Source: Bugula neritina (Eukaryota > Bryozoa > Gymnolaemata > Cheilostomatida > Bugulidae). From it: 64,000 nucleotides of DNA. Positions 27,701-39,351 of the stretch are shown here, in pieces. Numbering within the stretch: position 1 is the stretch's first letter; every line of letters starts with the position of its first letter. The stretch spans positions 898,001 to 962,000 of the forward strand of contig OZ037770.1 of assembly GCA_964035545.1 (NCBI GenBank), given 5' to 3'. A program made the translations under genes and the position numbers. The notes under the pieces were generated by a model. It worked only from the letters and a program-made list of their open reading frames with translations. It made no database searches and was not told the origin of the DNA.

Positions 27701-28082
27701 TAAATTATAATTTCACAGCCCAAGTTTTCTCAACATCTTTTTAATGTGTTCCATTTTTTATTCATAACCAATTATTAGACAACTAAACACATTTGAAGAC
27801 GAGGAAAAAAATGCATTCAGTTTTCAAGCTAGAAGTCCGAGTGATGGTTCTAGTCTGAGAAACTAGACTATATTTATCATCTGCCTCAATTCTCCCTTTA
27901 ATTTAAGTTACGAGTGTAAAACTTTGGACTAGATTATAAGCATGGAGTGGAGATAGAAGAAGTAATTATCAAAGGTACTTCTCTGTTCACAGGAAATGAT
28001 GTATAAAGACCCGGAGAGGTGGAGCTTAGCTTTTCAGTCGTATGTACAGTTGACTATGCTGGACAATCACAATGCTAAACAG
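24790..28082 (+). CDS. Deoxynucleoside kinase, N-terminal four exons (3' part not found)
   Basis: Exons 24790-24835, 26928-27004, 27430-27561 and 27993-28082 join in frame and give 115 residues. Exons 1-2 encode a serine-rich leader (MSGYSTPSSSPNNHKG...). Exon 3 has the P-loop 'VVVEGNIGVGKSTFLEHL' and 'YPEPVALWKDIKGHNAL' with the catalytic Glu71 of the EPV motif. Exon 4 has 'MMYKDPERWSLAFQSYVQLTM'. This is the dCK/dGK/TK2/insect-dNK family, which phosphorylates deoxynucleosides for salvage. The exon 3 donor (GTCTGA) is weak. After exon 4 come a (TAG)n tract, a gypsy element and repeats. The family's later ERS and lid-region exons were not seen up to the duplicated UFSP1 block, so the gene may be truncated here or resume beyond what I could recognise. 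Confidence 0.85.
25446..25866. mobile_element. MITE-like element with 31-bp terminal inverted repeats and a perfect central hairpin
   Basis: The left end 'gtcattttacttaatttagt' at 25446-25475 is repeated in inverted form at 25836-25866 with few mismatches. Inside lie a 10-bp inverted pair (CCAAAACTAG 25535-25544; CTAGTTTTGG 25628-25637) and a perfect 11-bp hairpin GGACCGTTACG / CGTAACGGTCC (25642-25652, 25660-25670) around a 7-base loop. No ORF. It lies in intron 1 of the kinase gene. Target duplications were not resolved. Confidence 0.65.
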
Positions 28083-28092
28083 GTGATGCTAC

Positions 28093-28708
28093 TAGTAGTA
28101 GTAGTACTAGTAGTTAGAGTAGCAGTAGTAGTAGTAGTAGTAGTAGTAGTTAGAGTAGCAGTAGTAGTAGTAGTAGTAGTACTAGTAGTTAGACTAGTAG
28201 TAGTAGTACTAGTAGTAGTAGTAGTAGTATAGTAGTAGTAGTAGTAGTAGTAGTAGTTAGAGTAGTAGTAGTAGTACTAGTAGTAGTAGTACTAGTAGTT
28301 AGAGTAGTAGTAGTAGTACTAGTAGTAGTAGTACTAGTAGTTAGAGTAGTAGTAGTAGTAGTAGTACTACTAGTAGTAGTAGTAGTAGTAGTAGTACTAG
28401 TAGTATAGTAGTAGTTAGAGTAGTACTAGTAGCAGTAGTGGTAGTAGTAGTACTAGTAGTGGTAGTAGTAGTACTAGTAGCAGTAGTGATAGTAGTAGTA
28501 CTAGTAGTGGTAGTAGTAGTACTAGTAGTAGTAGTGATAGTAGTAGTACTAGTAGTGGTAGTAGTAGTACTAGTAGTAGTACTAGTAGTAGTAGTAGTAG
28601 TATAGTAGTAGTTAGAGTAGTACTAGTAGCAGTAGTGGTAGTAGTAGTAGTACTACTACTAGTAGTAGTAGTATATAGTATAGCAGTAGTAGTAGCAGTA
28701 GTAGTAGT
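28093..28708. repeat. (TAG)n microsatellite, over 600 bp
   Basis: TAG/GTA triplets with ACTAGT and GTTAGAG interruptions, beginning a few bases after kinase exon 4. Poly-valine ORFs across it are artefacts of the triplet repeat. Confidence 0.95.
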
Positions 28709-28806
28709 TGTAGTATAATGTTGTTTACAATTGCTGAGTTATTTATATATCCTAACAGTAATATGCTATTAATACATATGTCGTAGATTTGTGATTCATT
28801 CCTATG

Positions 28807-28842
<36 letters not shown>

Positions 28843-28882
28843 CTTACACTTATGATCAGCAGTAGTTCTTTCTATGCTGTCA
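28709..28882 (+). mobile_element. Truncated LTR, inverted relative to the gypsy element it borders
   Basis: This begins TGTAGTATAATG and matches the reverse complement of the LTR at 31245-31505 up to 'ctatgctgtca', then stops. It therefore points toward the element instead of lying in direct orientation as a normal 3' LTR would. An expanded (TA)n run lies inside it. Confidence 0.8.
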
Positions 28883-28903
28883 TACTACTACTACCTATGG
28901 CAT

Positions 28904-28942
28904 GTTATTGCTAACTCTATATGTCATAGAGTTAGCAATAAC
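28904..28942. repeat. Perfect 17-bp hairpin at the LTR junction
   Basis: GTTATTGCTAACTCTAT, the loop ATGTC, then the exact reverse complement. It lies just inside the truncated, inverted LTR and may mark a foldback junction. Confidence 0.75.
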
Positions 28943-29099
28943 TCTATGTATATGTATGTATAATCTGACATAGCATGTTAGATTATGTCATATAATCTCT
29001 CTGGTCTTTTAACTAACTTTCCTCTTTGAGTTCTATATGCACCTGGAAGATTTAAATTTGAACTATTTTCAAATTGTGAACGTTTACTAGTAGACTGTG

Positions 29100-29994
29100 G
29101 CCTCATAAGTACTCATGCAACCTCCAAATCAGCAAATGTTTACTCAAAACATTGACTCACTGATGAGCTCAATAATAAACCACTTGCTATGTCATTAACA
29201 ATTAACTTGAAATCATTTCCATCCAAAGAAAACAAGTCAGCTGCTACTGTATGAAAAGGATATTTAGGTATCTCACTAGCCATCATTGGCTGCCTACATT
29301 GCTGCTCAATGTTTTCCCTACATTGCACGCATGACTGAATCATTTCCTCAATTTGATTGTTTATTCCAGGCCAAAACACCACGTCTTTGCCAATGCCTTT
29401 GTTTTCACAATGCCTTGATGTGACTTGTGTAATTTTTGCAAAATTTCTGTTTGTTTTGACATTGGTACTATCAGCCCAACAAATAGAAATTCATCACAAA
29501 TTCTAATTTCATTACGCCATGGCCAATATTTTCTCCCAACAAAGCTACATGATTTTTCATCTGGAGGCCATCCATTAATTACAATCAGTTTGAGTGCCTG
29601 TAATTCTCTGTCTCTTAAAACTGCTTGTTTGTATTCTGCTTTAGCTTTATCAGAACAAACTATGACTTTAGGCAAATTTTCATAGGATCAAATTCAGCAA
29701 CATTTACAAATGTCTCTACATCAGGATAGGATGCTTTACTAAGCATATCTTTGTTCACTTGCCTAGGATCTAAACTAAGTCTTATTTGATTGTTAGGATG
29801 TACTGTGAACCCAAACCTGCAGGTTCATTGCATTTTTTGATAACTTCTAATTCTTCGAGCTTACCAAGCTCTGTTTTTAGCTTTGGTTTTACATTTATGG
29901 GAACAGGCCCACTACTGCCAACTACTGGCTTAGCCTCAGGTCTTAGTGTAATGTGGTGTTCTATGTCTAATTTTCCAAGCCCCCTCAAAAACAT
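29100..29994 (-). pseudogene. Ty3/gypsy pol remnant: RT start fused to integrase fragment
   Basis: Continuing from gag-protease on the minus strand, the start of the reverse transcriptase domain is recognisable ('GKLDIEHHITLRPEAKPV', 'LEELEVIKK', then 'IRLSLDPRQVNK' in a shifted frame). Near 29715-29735 it jumps to sequence that belongs after RNase H ('DVETFVNVAEF', 'QAVLRDRELQALK', 'VINGWP'). The integrase zinc-binding region follows ('LHKSHQGIVKTKA', 'CVQCRENIEQQC') together with the start of the catalytic core ('VAADLFSLDG'). RT catalytic motifs, RNase H and most of the integrase core are missing. A non-autonomous deletion derivative. Confidence 0.8.
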
Positions 29995-31210
29995 CCTTTA
30001 ATTCTTCAATTATCAACTTACTGCTATCAGTATCTACTTGCTCTACATGATCTATTCCAATTAGACCAAGCTCCTTGATGGTGGGCAAGCCTAAAAGAGG
30101 TGTGTTTTTAGCAGTGGTTACATAGAACTCAGACTTGTAGGTTTTACCCCTAAAACTGAATGGCAGTTCTACGACTCCATCTACTGGAATAACATGACCA
30201 GTGTAGCCTGTGAGCTTTGTACCAGCTTTTCTAAGTTCCCTACTTACATCAAGATTTTCAAAAATATCTCTTGTCCAAACATTAACTTGTGCACCTGTAT
30301 CAACTTTCATGGCAACCTTAGTTTTACCAAAAACAAAATTTTCAAACCAAACTGAAGAATTGCATGCATTAAGTTTAACATTGCTACACAATCCTACATT
30401 AAACATGCATGGTTCCTCATTGACATCTGTAGTAGCATCTGGTACTTGTACAGCATTAGTTGTAGATTTCATTATAGACTTAGATCTACATACCTTAGCA
30501 AAGTGATTAAATTTACCACATTTGTTACAGGATTTTCCATACGCTGGGCAGTGTCTCCTTCTGTGACTAGATCCGCAGCTATGGCAGTTGTTAATAATAT
30601 CCATTGTATGTTTTTTTGGCTGAAAATTGTTTGAGTAATTTCTTTTCCTTATTGCATCTACATCTGCTGGTTGCTCTGGTGCAGCACTCGCAAGGTTTCT
30701 CTGTATTATCTCCTTGGCTCTCATGCGTTGTGTTACGTTTTCTAGCGTTAACTGATCTTCTGTCAGTTGCTGTAGCTCAATTGACAGAGCCTTGTCTTTC
30801 ATCCCTGTCAGCAATCTATATTTAATGTTATCATTTACCGCATTGCCAAATTCGCAATGTTGTGCTAAAGAGTATAGTGCCCTGATATACTCCTCATTGT
30901 TTTCATTAGGTTCCTGAGTTCTTCCATTGAACTGCACAATGTGATGTGCCTTGTTTGTCCTAGGTTTGAAATATGTGTCAAATGCTTCCTTTACCTTATC
31001 ATATTTCTTTCTGTCATCATTTGTGAGTGGTAGCTGTATAAAAATGTCCTCGGCTGCTTCTCCCATCGTATATAATAGACTGTCTATTTGTAAGTCGTCA
31101 GCTTCTTTTGACATTTTTGTCACATTGTGATATCTGCTATATCTTCGTATCCACTCACCCCATCCACTTGGGTTAGTGAAGTCAAATGATGAAGGTGCTC
31201 TGGTAGCCAT
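29936..31210 (-). CDS. Ty3/gypsy Gag-protease polyprotein, open
   Basis: A 424-residue ORF on the minus strand. The Gag-like N-terminus ('FTNPSGWGEWIRRY', 'VKEAFDTYFKPR', 'NENNEEYIRALY') is followed by two zinc knuckles of the CX2CX3HX4C and CX2CX4HX4C kind ('CHSCGSSHRRRHC' and 'CNKCGKFNHFAKVC', about residues 209-242). An aspartic protease follows, with the active-site motif VDTGAQVNVW and a later LLGLP. It starts 35 bases downstream of the 5' LTR and primer-binding site. Its reading frame is intact although pol downstream is deleted. It resembles animal gypsy elements with separate short gag-PR frames. Confidence 0.9.
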   Translation of the reverse strand: MATRAPSSFDFTNPSGWGEWIRRYSRYHNVTKMSKEADDLQIDSLLYTMGEAAEDIFIQLPLTNDDRKKYDKVKEAFDTYFKPRTNKAHHIVQFNGRTQEPNENNEEYIRALYSLAQHCEFGNAVNDNIKYRLLTGMKDKALSIELQQLTEDQLTLENVTQRMRAKEIIQRNLASAAPEQPADVDAIRKRNYSNNFQPKKHTMDIINNCHSCGSSHRRRHCPAYGKSCNKCGKFNHFAKVCRSKSIMKSTTNAVQVPDATTDVNEEPCMFNVGLCSNVKLNACNSSVWFENFVFGKTKVAMKVDTGAQVNVWTRDIFENLDVSRELRKAGTKLTGYTGHVIPVDGVVELPFSFRGKTYKSEFYVTTAKNTPLLGLPTIKELGLIGIDHVEQVDTDSSKLIIEELKDVFEGAWKIRHRTPHYTKT

Positions 31211-31232
31211 TATTCTTCTTTCAGGTCACACA

Positions 31233-31244
31233 CTTCTGACACCA
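31233..31244 (-). promoter_or_regulatory. Retrotransposon primer-binding site
   Basis: TGGTGTCAGAAG on the minus strand directly follows the LTR end (...CATTACA). It has the usual TGG start of a tRNA primer site. Confidence 0.7.
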
Positions 31245-31505
31245 TGTAATGTTTCTTGTTTGTTGTACGTTTGCGTGGGTAATAATTAAGATGAGACCAT
31301 TGGAATAATGTATCGTGACGTTTATTATTGTAAGGTATAAAGTATACAGCTTGACAGCATAGAAAGAACTGCTGCTGATCATAAGTGTAAGGTATATATA
31401 TATAACATAGGAATGAATCACAAATCTACGACATCATATGTATTAATAGCATATTACTGTTAAGTATATAAATAACTCAGCAATTGTAAACAACATTATA
31501 CTACA
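31245..31505 (-). mobile_element. 5' LTR of the gypsy element (261 bp)
   Basis: On the minus strand it starts TGTAGTATAATG and ends CATTACA, with TG...CA termini. It is followed directly by the primer-binding site and the Gag ORF. The first 170 or so bases are repeated in inverted orientation at 28709-28882. Confidence 0.8.
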
Positions 31506-31609
31506 GGTACAGTAATAGACAAACTAAAAGTATACAGTTTATAAGTTGCTGGTATATAGTCAATTATATTAGTAGTTAATTGAGTGGTCATTAGATATAC
31601 ATTCTAATT

Positions 31610-31745
31610 AATAAATCTACTTACCTCAACCCTGTCTATCACTAGCTCTATGTACTCTATTCTGTGTGACTGGGTATAATATTACTTCTCTATTAAGTAT
31701 TACTGCTATTGTGCGAGGAGGGGTTACCGGTCAGTTTATCTGAAT
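31610..31745. repeat. Dispersed repeat family C, copy 1
   Basis: 'ctgtctatcactagctctat' through 'gaggaggggttaccggtcag' and 'tttatctgaat' match about 50615-50740 upstream of the TPR gene. A weaker partial match is at 50395-50560. Confidence 0.6.
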
Positions 31746-32210
31746 CATTCAGAAAAAGATCCTCATGGCAGAGAAAACAATAAACAGGTATATTTATTTG
31801 CCTATATAAACACTTTGAAATAGTTCTGTTTAAAGAGTGTTTGTTTGCCTATATTGCTTGCCTGTCATAGAAAAGCTTTCTCAGTTTCTATACACACATG
31901 CCTATGTATGTATAGAAACTTGATAATTTTAGGCTCAGTTTTCTAAAATCATAATCAAATATACTTTCAGATTACAGTTGAAAAATAGCAGTCTGCAAAT
32001 ATCCCATTCATGCATGTTACTACAACATGAGCTGTATAGTTGCATAGCAACAGCTATTAGTGTTGTGACATCTAATGTAAAACAGCTGGCCTTGGGTTTA
32101 TATGTTTATATGTTGTCATGGAGATGATAACGTCACTAAGCACATGTTTTATATCCATAGAATATTGTTAACATTCTATATAAACAAAGAGCCACAACAC
32201 TAATAGCTGT

Positions 32211-32214
<4 letters not shown>

Positions 32215-32284
<70 letters not shown>
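32215..32284. repeat. (TA)n microsatellite
   Basis: Pure TA run. Confidence 0.95.
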
Positions 32285-32288
<4 letters not shown>

Positions 32289-32339
32289 ACTTACAACACT
32301 TAGCACCCTAAAATCAGTGTTATGTTCTTGGGTTGTATA

Positions 32340-33090
32340 ACATCAAAAGGACGTGTTGGTCGACTCAGTATTTGCTCTAGAATGATGTTAATACCCAAAA
32401 ATATATAGATAATCTCAATGCTAAACTTCTTCCAATTATAAAAAAAAAATTTAAATGAAGTTTACATGTTTCAAGATGACAATGCACTATGCCATCGGGC
32501 AAACACTATTAAAGAGTGGATGAAAATGCAGAGGGTCTCAATGCTCAACTGGCCAGCACAAAGCCCTGACTTGAAGCCTATAAAAAAATTATGGCCAAGA
32601 ATGGCTAAAATAGTCTCCTCAAAGAAGCCAACAACTTATAGAGTCTGTAATTCATGCATATGGCATCATGTCGTGACTGAAAACGAGTTGAAGAAGAATA
32701 AATAAGAATAAAGGCTGGTCAACAGAATATTGATATTAAAATTGAAAGCATTGTGTGTTGCAATGCTGCTATAAGGTGTATAACAAGTCACATATAATAT
32801 TTTTCTATATTTTAGGTAAAATATTCTGATATATCATACAGTACACACAAATTGTGAGAGCATCGAATAATTTCCGTATACGTATAGTATCTCATTGTTT
32901 CACCCAAATTTTGAGATGATGTAAAAAAGACAATAATAATTTTATATGAATGGGATTAGGAGATCTTAAGGATCATTTTGGTAGACAAAATGCTTATGGA
33001 TTAGGGCATTTATTATGTCGTAAAATTAGCTTGGAAAATTGCTATTATGGAAAACAGTGAGGTGTCCTTAAACTTTTTCACAGCGCTGTA
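32340..33090 (+). mobile_element. Tc1/mariner-type DNA transposon relic
   Basis: The ORF at 32466-32705 encodes the C-terminal part of a Tc1-like transposase: 'MFQDDNALCHRANTIKEWMK', then 'LNWPAQSPDLKPIKKLW'. The Asp of FQDDN and the PDLxPI motif are standard for the family, but the third acidic residue (normally E in PIENLW) is a lysine here. Upstream domains are lost. The right end 'tccttaaactttttcacagc' at about 33061-33090 is a typical Tc1 inverted terminal repeat ending at TA. The left terminal repeat was not found. Inactive. Confidence 0.75.
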
Positions 33091-33104
33091 TACAGATAGT
33101 AAAG

Positions 33105-33270
33105 TCAGAGAAACTTACCTGAAATTGAAACTCACTAGTAAAAGTAACTTGAAGTTACAGAATTCATTTTTTATGTAGAGAAACTATCAGAGGAACCACA
33201 GAGCAAACATTCTACAGGATTGAGTGTTGAGTTGAAGAGAAAGCTTTATATTATATGTGGCTATATAACA
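33105..33270. repeat. Dispersed repeat family B, copy 2
   Basis: Partner of 4450-4645, same orientation. It starts just after the Tc1 relic end. Confidence 0.6.
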
Positions 33271-33499
33271 AACCTATTGGTAATAGTCACTATTATATAG
33301 CCATAGAAAAATGTTTTCAATTCTTATACACAATGCAACTCATCATATGTGAAAGTTGATATTCCAATAGCGTCGCTTTGTGTCTTGATCTCAGCTTTGG
33401 CATCAGTTTTTTGTTTTATCCATGACTATAACAAGCCAGCCGTCAATACATAAAAATATTGATTATTCATTATTATCACAGAAAAACGTTTTCATTTGA

Positions 33500-33715
33500 G
33501 ACACGATACCATGCATTATGTGGAATTTGATATTTCAATAAATTTGCTTTGTGTCATTATTCAAACACAGGCTTTAGTTTTTGTTTGGATTCACATTTAA
33601 GGACCTTGCAGCTATTATTTCTCTTTTACCAAGCCATTAGCTGCTTAGTTACATTTACAATTCATTTGTGACAATTTTTCTTCTAACAGCACAGCTGCAT
33701 ATGGCTATTAATGCA
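33500..33715. repeat. Dispersed repeat family A, fourth copy
   Basis: Matches 4675-4860, including 'cagctattatttctctt' and 'aacagcacagctgcatat'. Confidence 0.55.
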
Positions 33716-34927
<1,212 letters not shown>

Positions 34928-34984
34928 CATGGTGTATAGTTTACCACTAAACAGAGCTCAATGCTGTGCAGAGCAAAATAAATA

Positions 34985-35130
34985 AAAGTAATGAACGATA
35001 AAATTTGATTTAAAACACTTTATTGCTACTAGTTTCATGTGCATTGAATGTACACAATCTTCTGAGTATAGGGTTCGTTTCGGAAGTTCGACTCTTTCGA
35101 CGCGGTCTTACTTCCCCCCTGGGAGGTCAT
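34985..35130 (-). mobile_element. Second Penelope-like 3'-end relic with hammerhead-like core
   Basis: On the minus strand, CAGAAGA (35064-35058) is followed by a TGTG/CACA stem, GAAAC (35036-35032) and the palindromic ACTAGT plus A, then a tail 'gcaataaagtgttttaaatc'. This is the layout of PLE terminal regions with hammerhead motifs, but the core has A where CUGANGA needs U, and helix I pairs poorly. No coding part remains. Assigned by analogy with the element at 11.2-11.9 kb and known PLE tails. Confidence 0.4.
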
Positions 35131-37092
35131 CATGTCATAGGGATTGCATGGTCTTTAAATCAGTATAATTAGCCAATCAACAAACAGAAAGTATGCACGT
35201 GTACTTGATAATGGAGCATGGCTATACCAGATAGGGTCACAGGCTATGTCAGCGGGAGATAATATAATGTCTGGCCAAACCCACTACAATATTGGGCACT
35301 CAACTATAGCTGACTTTATTACAGTATATTGTATATTGTTGATGATTTTAGATTTACAAGAAGTTAAGAGAAATCAGGCCCATTTCATAAACGCCATGAC
35401 ATAAGCAATTTCTTTTTTATAGCCATGCCCTTTGATCAATCAATGTAACTGTTTCTTCAATAACTTTGTATGTTTACTTTTCGATCTGTAGCTTGAGGCT
35501 AATCAGAGAGGTCAGTAGACTATTGAGTAACTCAAGTTATGAACAATTCCAATGTACTAAGTAAGCTGTTACATGATTTTAGAGGCAACTTCACAGAATT
35601 AAAAAATGATCATTAACATTCCAAACAACTGATTGAGCACATAAAACTGACTACACAAGAAACTAGAATCGTGAAATGTGTGTCCATCATATACAGAGCT
35701 CACACTGTTAGTTAGAGACTCACACTCTTGCAGTTGAAAAAATTCTCAGTTGTTCAATCAATAACTACTTGTGAATCATATACCGAGTTACTAGTTATTT
35801 ATTTGCTAATTAATTAAAACAAAATAACTGACTCAAATTTCTCAGCAACAAAAAGAATATAATTAAAGCAAAATAGACACCTGGTATTTGATAGGCAATT
35901 TGATAGCAACTGCAAAAGGCTTCATATAGCTAAAGGTGACTACAAGCTTTGTCTACTCAAATGACCAGGTTTCCAGGTAAAAGAGATAAAACATTCTAAC
36001 ACATACAAGCTATATACAAACAATAGCTCATTAGTAAAGTGTGTATAATTATTCAAACAATAATAGTCTTTGTTTTAGTGAAAAGAGTTTAAGTCACAAT
36101 GCATTAAAAGTTTTCACCAAACCAACTAATTTTGAGCAATTTCTGATCTTGCAAAAATCAATACACAACAAGATTATGTCGTCTTCAAAACTTTAGTCTG
36201 CGGTAAACAAATATTATAAAAAGTATTTAAATGGAAACTGTTGATATTTCTCCACTGTATCCAGCCTCTCTCTGAAGTGAAGATTTGGTAATTGTCTGTT
36301 CATTGCCAGTAAGTGCAGACAACTCATAGTAATGTAGATCCTACAATAATGTATGGATTACAATAGCTTTTCATTAAAACACAATTAAAACTGACAGCAA
36401 CTTTTAAAATACAAACAGAGAATGAAATGAAATAAATGGAATTGGTGAGAATTCTCTTACTAGTACTAGCAGATATGAATCAGATGTGAGAGAGGAAGTA
36501 GCCAGTCCCACAATTCCTTTAGAGGAAGTGTCAGATTCTCCGCCTACAAATATGTATGTAGAGAAATATTATTGGATGAAAACACTCAAAATATCACAGA
36601 ACCTGTTGGGAAAACCCTGGCTTTGCGAATAGAACATAACTCCTAAGTTTGACTAATACTACAAATTTAGATATTCATTACTCTAACTTTATATTTAGAT
36701 AGAAACAACTCTTTTGCATTTATGAAATTTATGATAGTACTGATTATAAACCTCTGATAGACAATTAATCAGAAATTATGTAAAACTATATATACAACTG
36801 TATGTCTGTATGTTTACTAAACAAACAGTAAACAATGTAACACTAACCCATCATAAGTACAGATTTATTTGAGAGAAAGTGGTTTCTTATCTCCTGAATG
36901 TGAGAGCCTAACTGGTAGCCATTACTAACATATAATATCTTACAAGGTATCTACAAAACATATGCAGTGAGTTATTCTAACTAATTATTGGTATTGAAAT
37001 ATCAATTGGAAAGGAAACATGAAGATTATTCATCACATTACGGCAGACATGCTGGTAAACATTAATATTAACATCTTCAGTTTATCTTTATA

Positions 37093-37265
37093 GTTTCCAC
37101 CCCTGTGAGAACCCCTGGGGGCAAGGGCTTCCACCACTGTGAGAACCCCTGAGGGCGAGAGTTTCCACTCCTGTGAGAACCCCTGAGGGCGAGAGTTTCC
37201 ACTCCTGTGAGAACCCCTGAGGGTTCATGAGGGCTTCCATCCCTGTGAGAATCCATGATGGCGAG
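37093..37265. repeat. 35-bp minisatellite, about 5 copies
   Basis: Expanded counterpart of 17960-18065, in the duplicate UFSP1 intron. Confidence 0.85.
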
Positions 37266-38205
37266 GGCTATTATATAGGCCGCAAGGAGTCAGTATACTG
37301 TGACAGGGAACCAATTGTGACCAAATGTCTTTATGGCATCACCAATAGTATTACTGGACTTGACCCCGTGACCTTACATTTGCTAAGCAGGCACTCTAAA
37401 TGTTAGACTTAGCATATACGAGTATATTACAAACATATTATATTGTATTAAAGATGCAAAACATTCTATCAGAAAACCATGTGCCATATAAAAATACTCT
37501 ATTATAATATAAAGAAATTGTTGTATTATATAGAAATAATGGAAATATATAATTATATTAGAAATAAATAATATACAGTAGCCTATATGATTATAATCAT
37601 ATGTTATACAATTATTAGAAATATTATATTAGAATATTCAATTCTATCAGAATAATATTGCAATATATCATTGCGTCACAAATGCATTATTATAAAAACT
37701 TTGAAACGTTGTCAATCACACAAAATTTTGCACGTTTAAAAGGTCAAAGGTCACATCTCAAATTCAAACTATCATAGAGTTATGATAATAGTAAATCTAA
37801 ATGACTTACATCATATAACTTGTCAATAACCAACCCCACTTCTACACTGCCAATCCACTCCTTGGAGCTGACAAAACCCTTTTCCTTGTCGCCAATAGCA
37901 ACCAGTGTTTCCTGTATTTCCTGTAAGCTGGGCACGGGCTGACTGACTGCCTTAGAGCTTATCCAAGAGCACATTGTCTGGAGGGTACGATAGCCACACC
38001 CCCAACCCTAGAAAACACAACTTTACATTAGAATACACTGCATTAAATAAAACATTTGGCGCAATGCGTAGAGTGTCTTTGTATTTAGGATATGCAGGGG
38101 CGTATAATGTCGCCACTTTGAAGGGGGTTTGGGGTAGAAATGGTCAGTTGACAAGCGCAATATTCTCAGTAACTAAGCTAACTACAGTGTTGAGTTTACC
38201 CAGCA

Positions 38206-38276
38206 GTCTCCGTGGTGTAATGGTTAGGGCGCCTGCTTGCAAGCTGGAGGTCTCGGGTTTGAATCCCGGCGAGAGC
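38206..38276 (+). repeat. tRNA-like SINE head, duplicate copy
   Basis: Counterpart of 18972-19042, with a better T arm (CGGGTTTGAATCCCG) and A box (TGGTGTAATGG). The loop TTGCAA is flanked by CCTGC and GCTGG, one mismatch from a tRNA-Ala(TGC)-like stem. The acceptor arms still mispair. Confidence 0.6.
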
Positions 38277-39351
38277 AAAAGTTTTATACTAACAAATGTA
38301 CAAATTTTATTTACTGTAAATCTTTTCAATTTCATGCTATTATAGATAATAATAAGGATATGTTGTACCAGGTGATAGTAAAGATTCCACGCTAACTACA
38401 ATATAGAGTTGTCTCACTCTGTCATCTACTCCATCACAGTTTTAGTGATAATATTCATAACCTGAGCTCACAATAATCTCATCACAGTTAGGGGGCGGGT
38501 CAAGCCCTCCGTATACATTCTGTAACAGTTTCATCAATCTCAGGCACTACTATCAAAACTTAGCTACTTTCTACAGAACAGAAGAGAGCTGTCTATTGGC
38601 TGCATACTATTGTAAGCTACAGTAACCTGGATGATCAGAAACTTGCAAGAGTTTGAAGATGCATTTATATTCGTTGATATGAGAAGTTAATTAATTTCTA
38701 GTAGCATCTTTATTATCGTCAGGTAAAAAAGTTTTCAGGAATGAATCAACTGTCACATATTAGAATATCAACTCAGCCACATTTTATCATCTATTTCTTT
38801 GGTTTTCATTCGACTCAGGTTTCAAAAACTCTACTTAGCGTAAGGCTTCCTGTTGCACTTGTAGACTGAGTGTCCTACAACTTGCAGCTAAGAAACTACA
38901 ATAAGAACTGGTCGGCTAGAGTGTGCTTCAAGCACAGGCTATGTAAACTGGAGCTAGTCTACATCTATAGCTTTTCCATTCAGTCTACTATAATACCACA
39001 TTTCCTGTTTTCATTTCTTCAACTGCAGAACAAGAAGTTTCTAGCTTGCTTTTTTGAGACCACAGTTCTAAGATATTGAAAAAGTGGCTCTAATTTGTTT
39101 TCTTACATTCAAGGCTATTTTACAGTAAATAAGGAATCATTACTAGTTTGATAAAATTGACAAACTCAACTCAATGAACTTAGAGTCATGTACATTGATG
39201 CAATGTGCATTTCCTGCCAGATTATTGGAAAGAATAACCGTACGATTCAACTCAATAAACCAGAAAGAAGACAACTTGAGTTTAGAAACATCAACAAGGA
39301 TTTGTATTAAACATAAAAATGTACAAACAAGTTTTGCTATGAAAATAAAAA

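Larger units (their letters stand above)
36170..38534 (-). pseudogene. UFSP1 duplicate, inactivated
   Basis: All five exon positions are kept (38534-38418, 38007-37810, 36950-36848, 36543-36461, and 36340 down to about 36170), with GT-AG sites. The catalytic-Cys exon (GWGCGYR) is intact. Two lesions kill it. A TAA at 38444-38442 falls exactly at codon 31, the conserved active-site-region tyrosine of YHY. A one-base deletion in the last exon, just before the conserved GW(I/V) motif, shifts the frame. In addition DPHY has become DLHY. Exons 2-4 are otherwise little changed, so decay is recent relative to the duplication. The functional copy is at 16969-19299. Confidence 0.9.

Noticed and set aside
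27996-28232. ORF ending in poly-valine
   Set aside because: Its first part is kinase exon 4; the rest is the (TAG)n tract after the splice donor at 28083.
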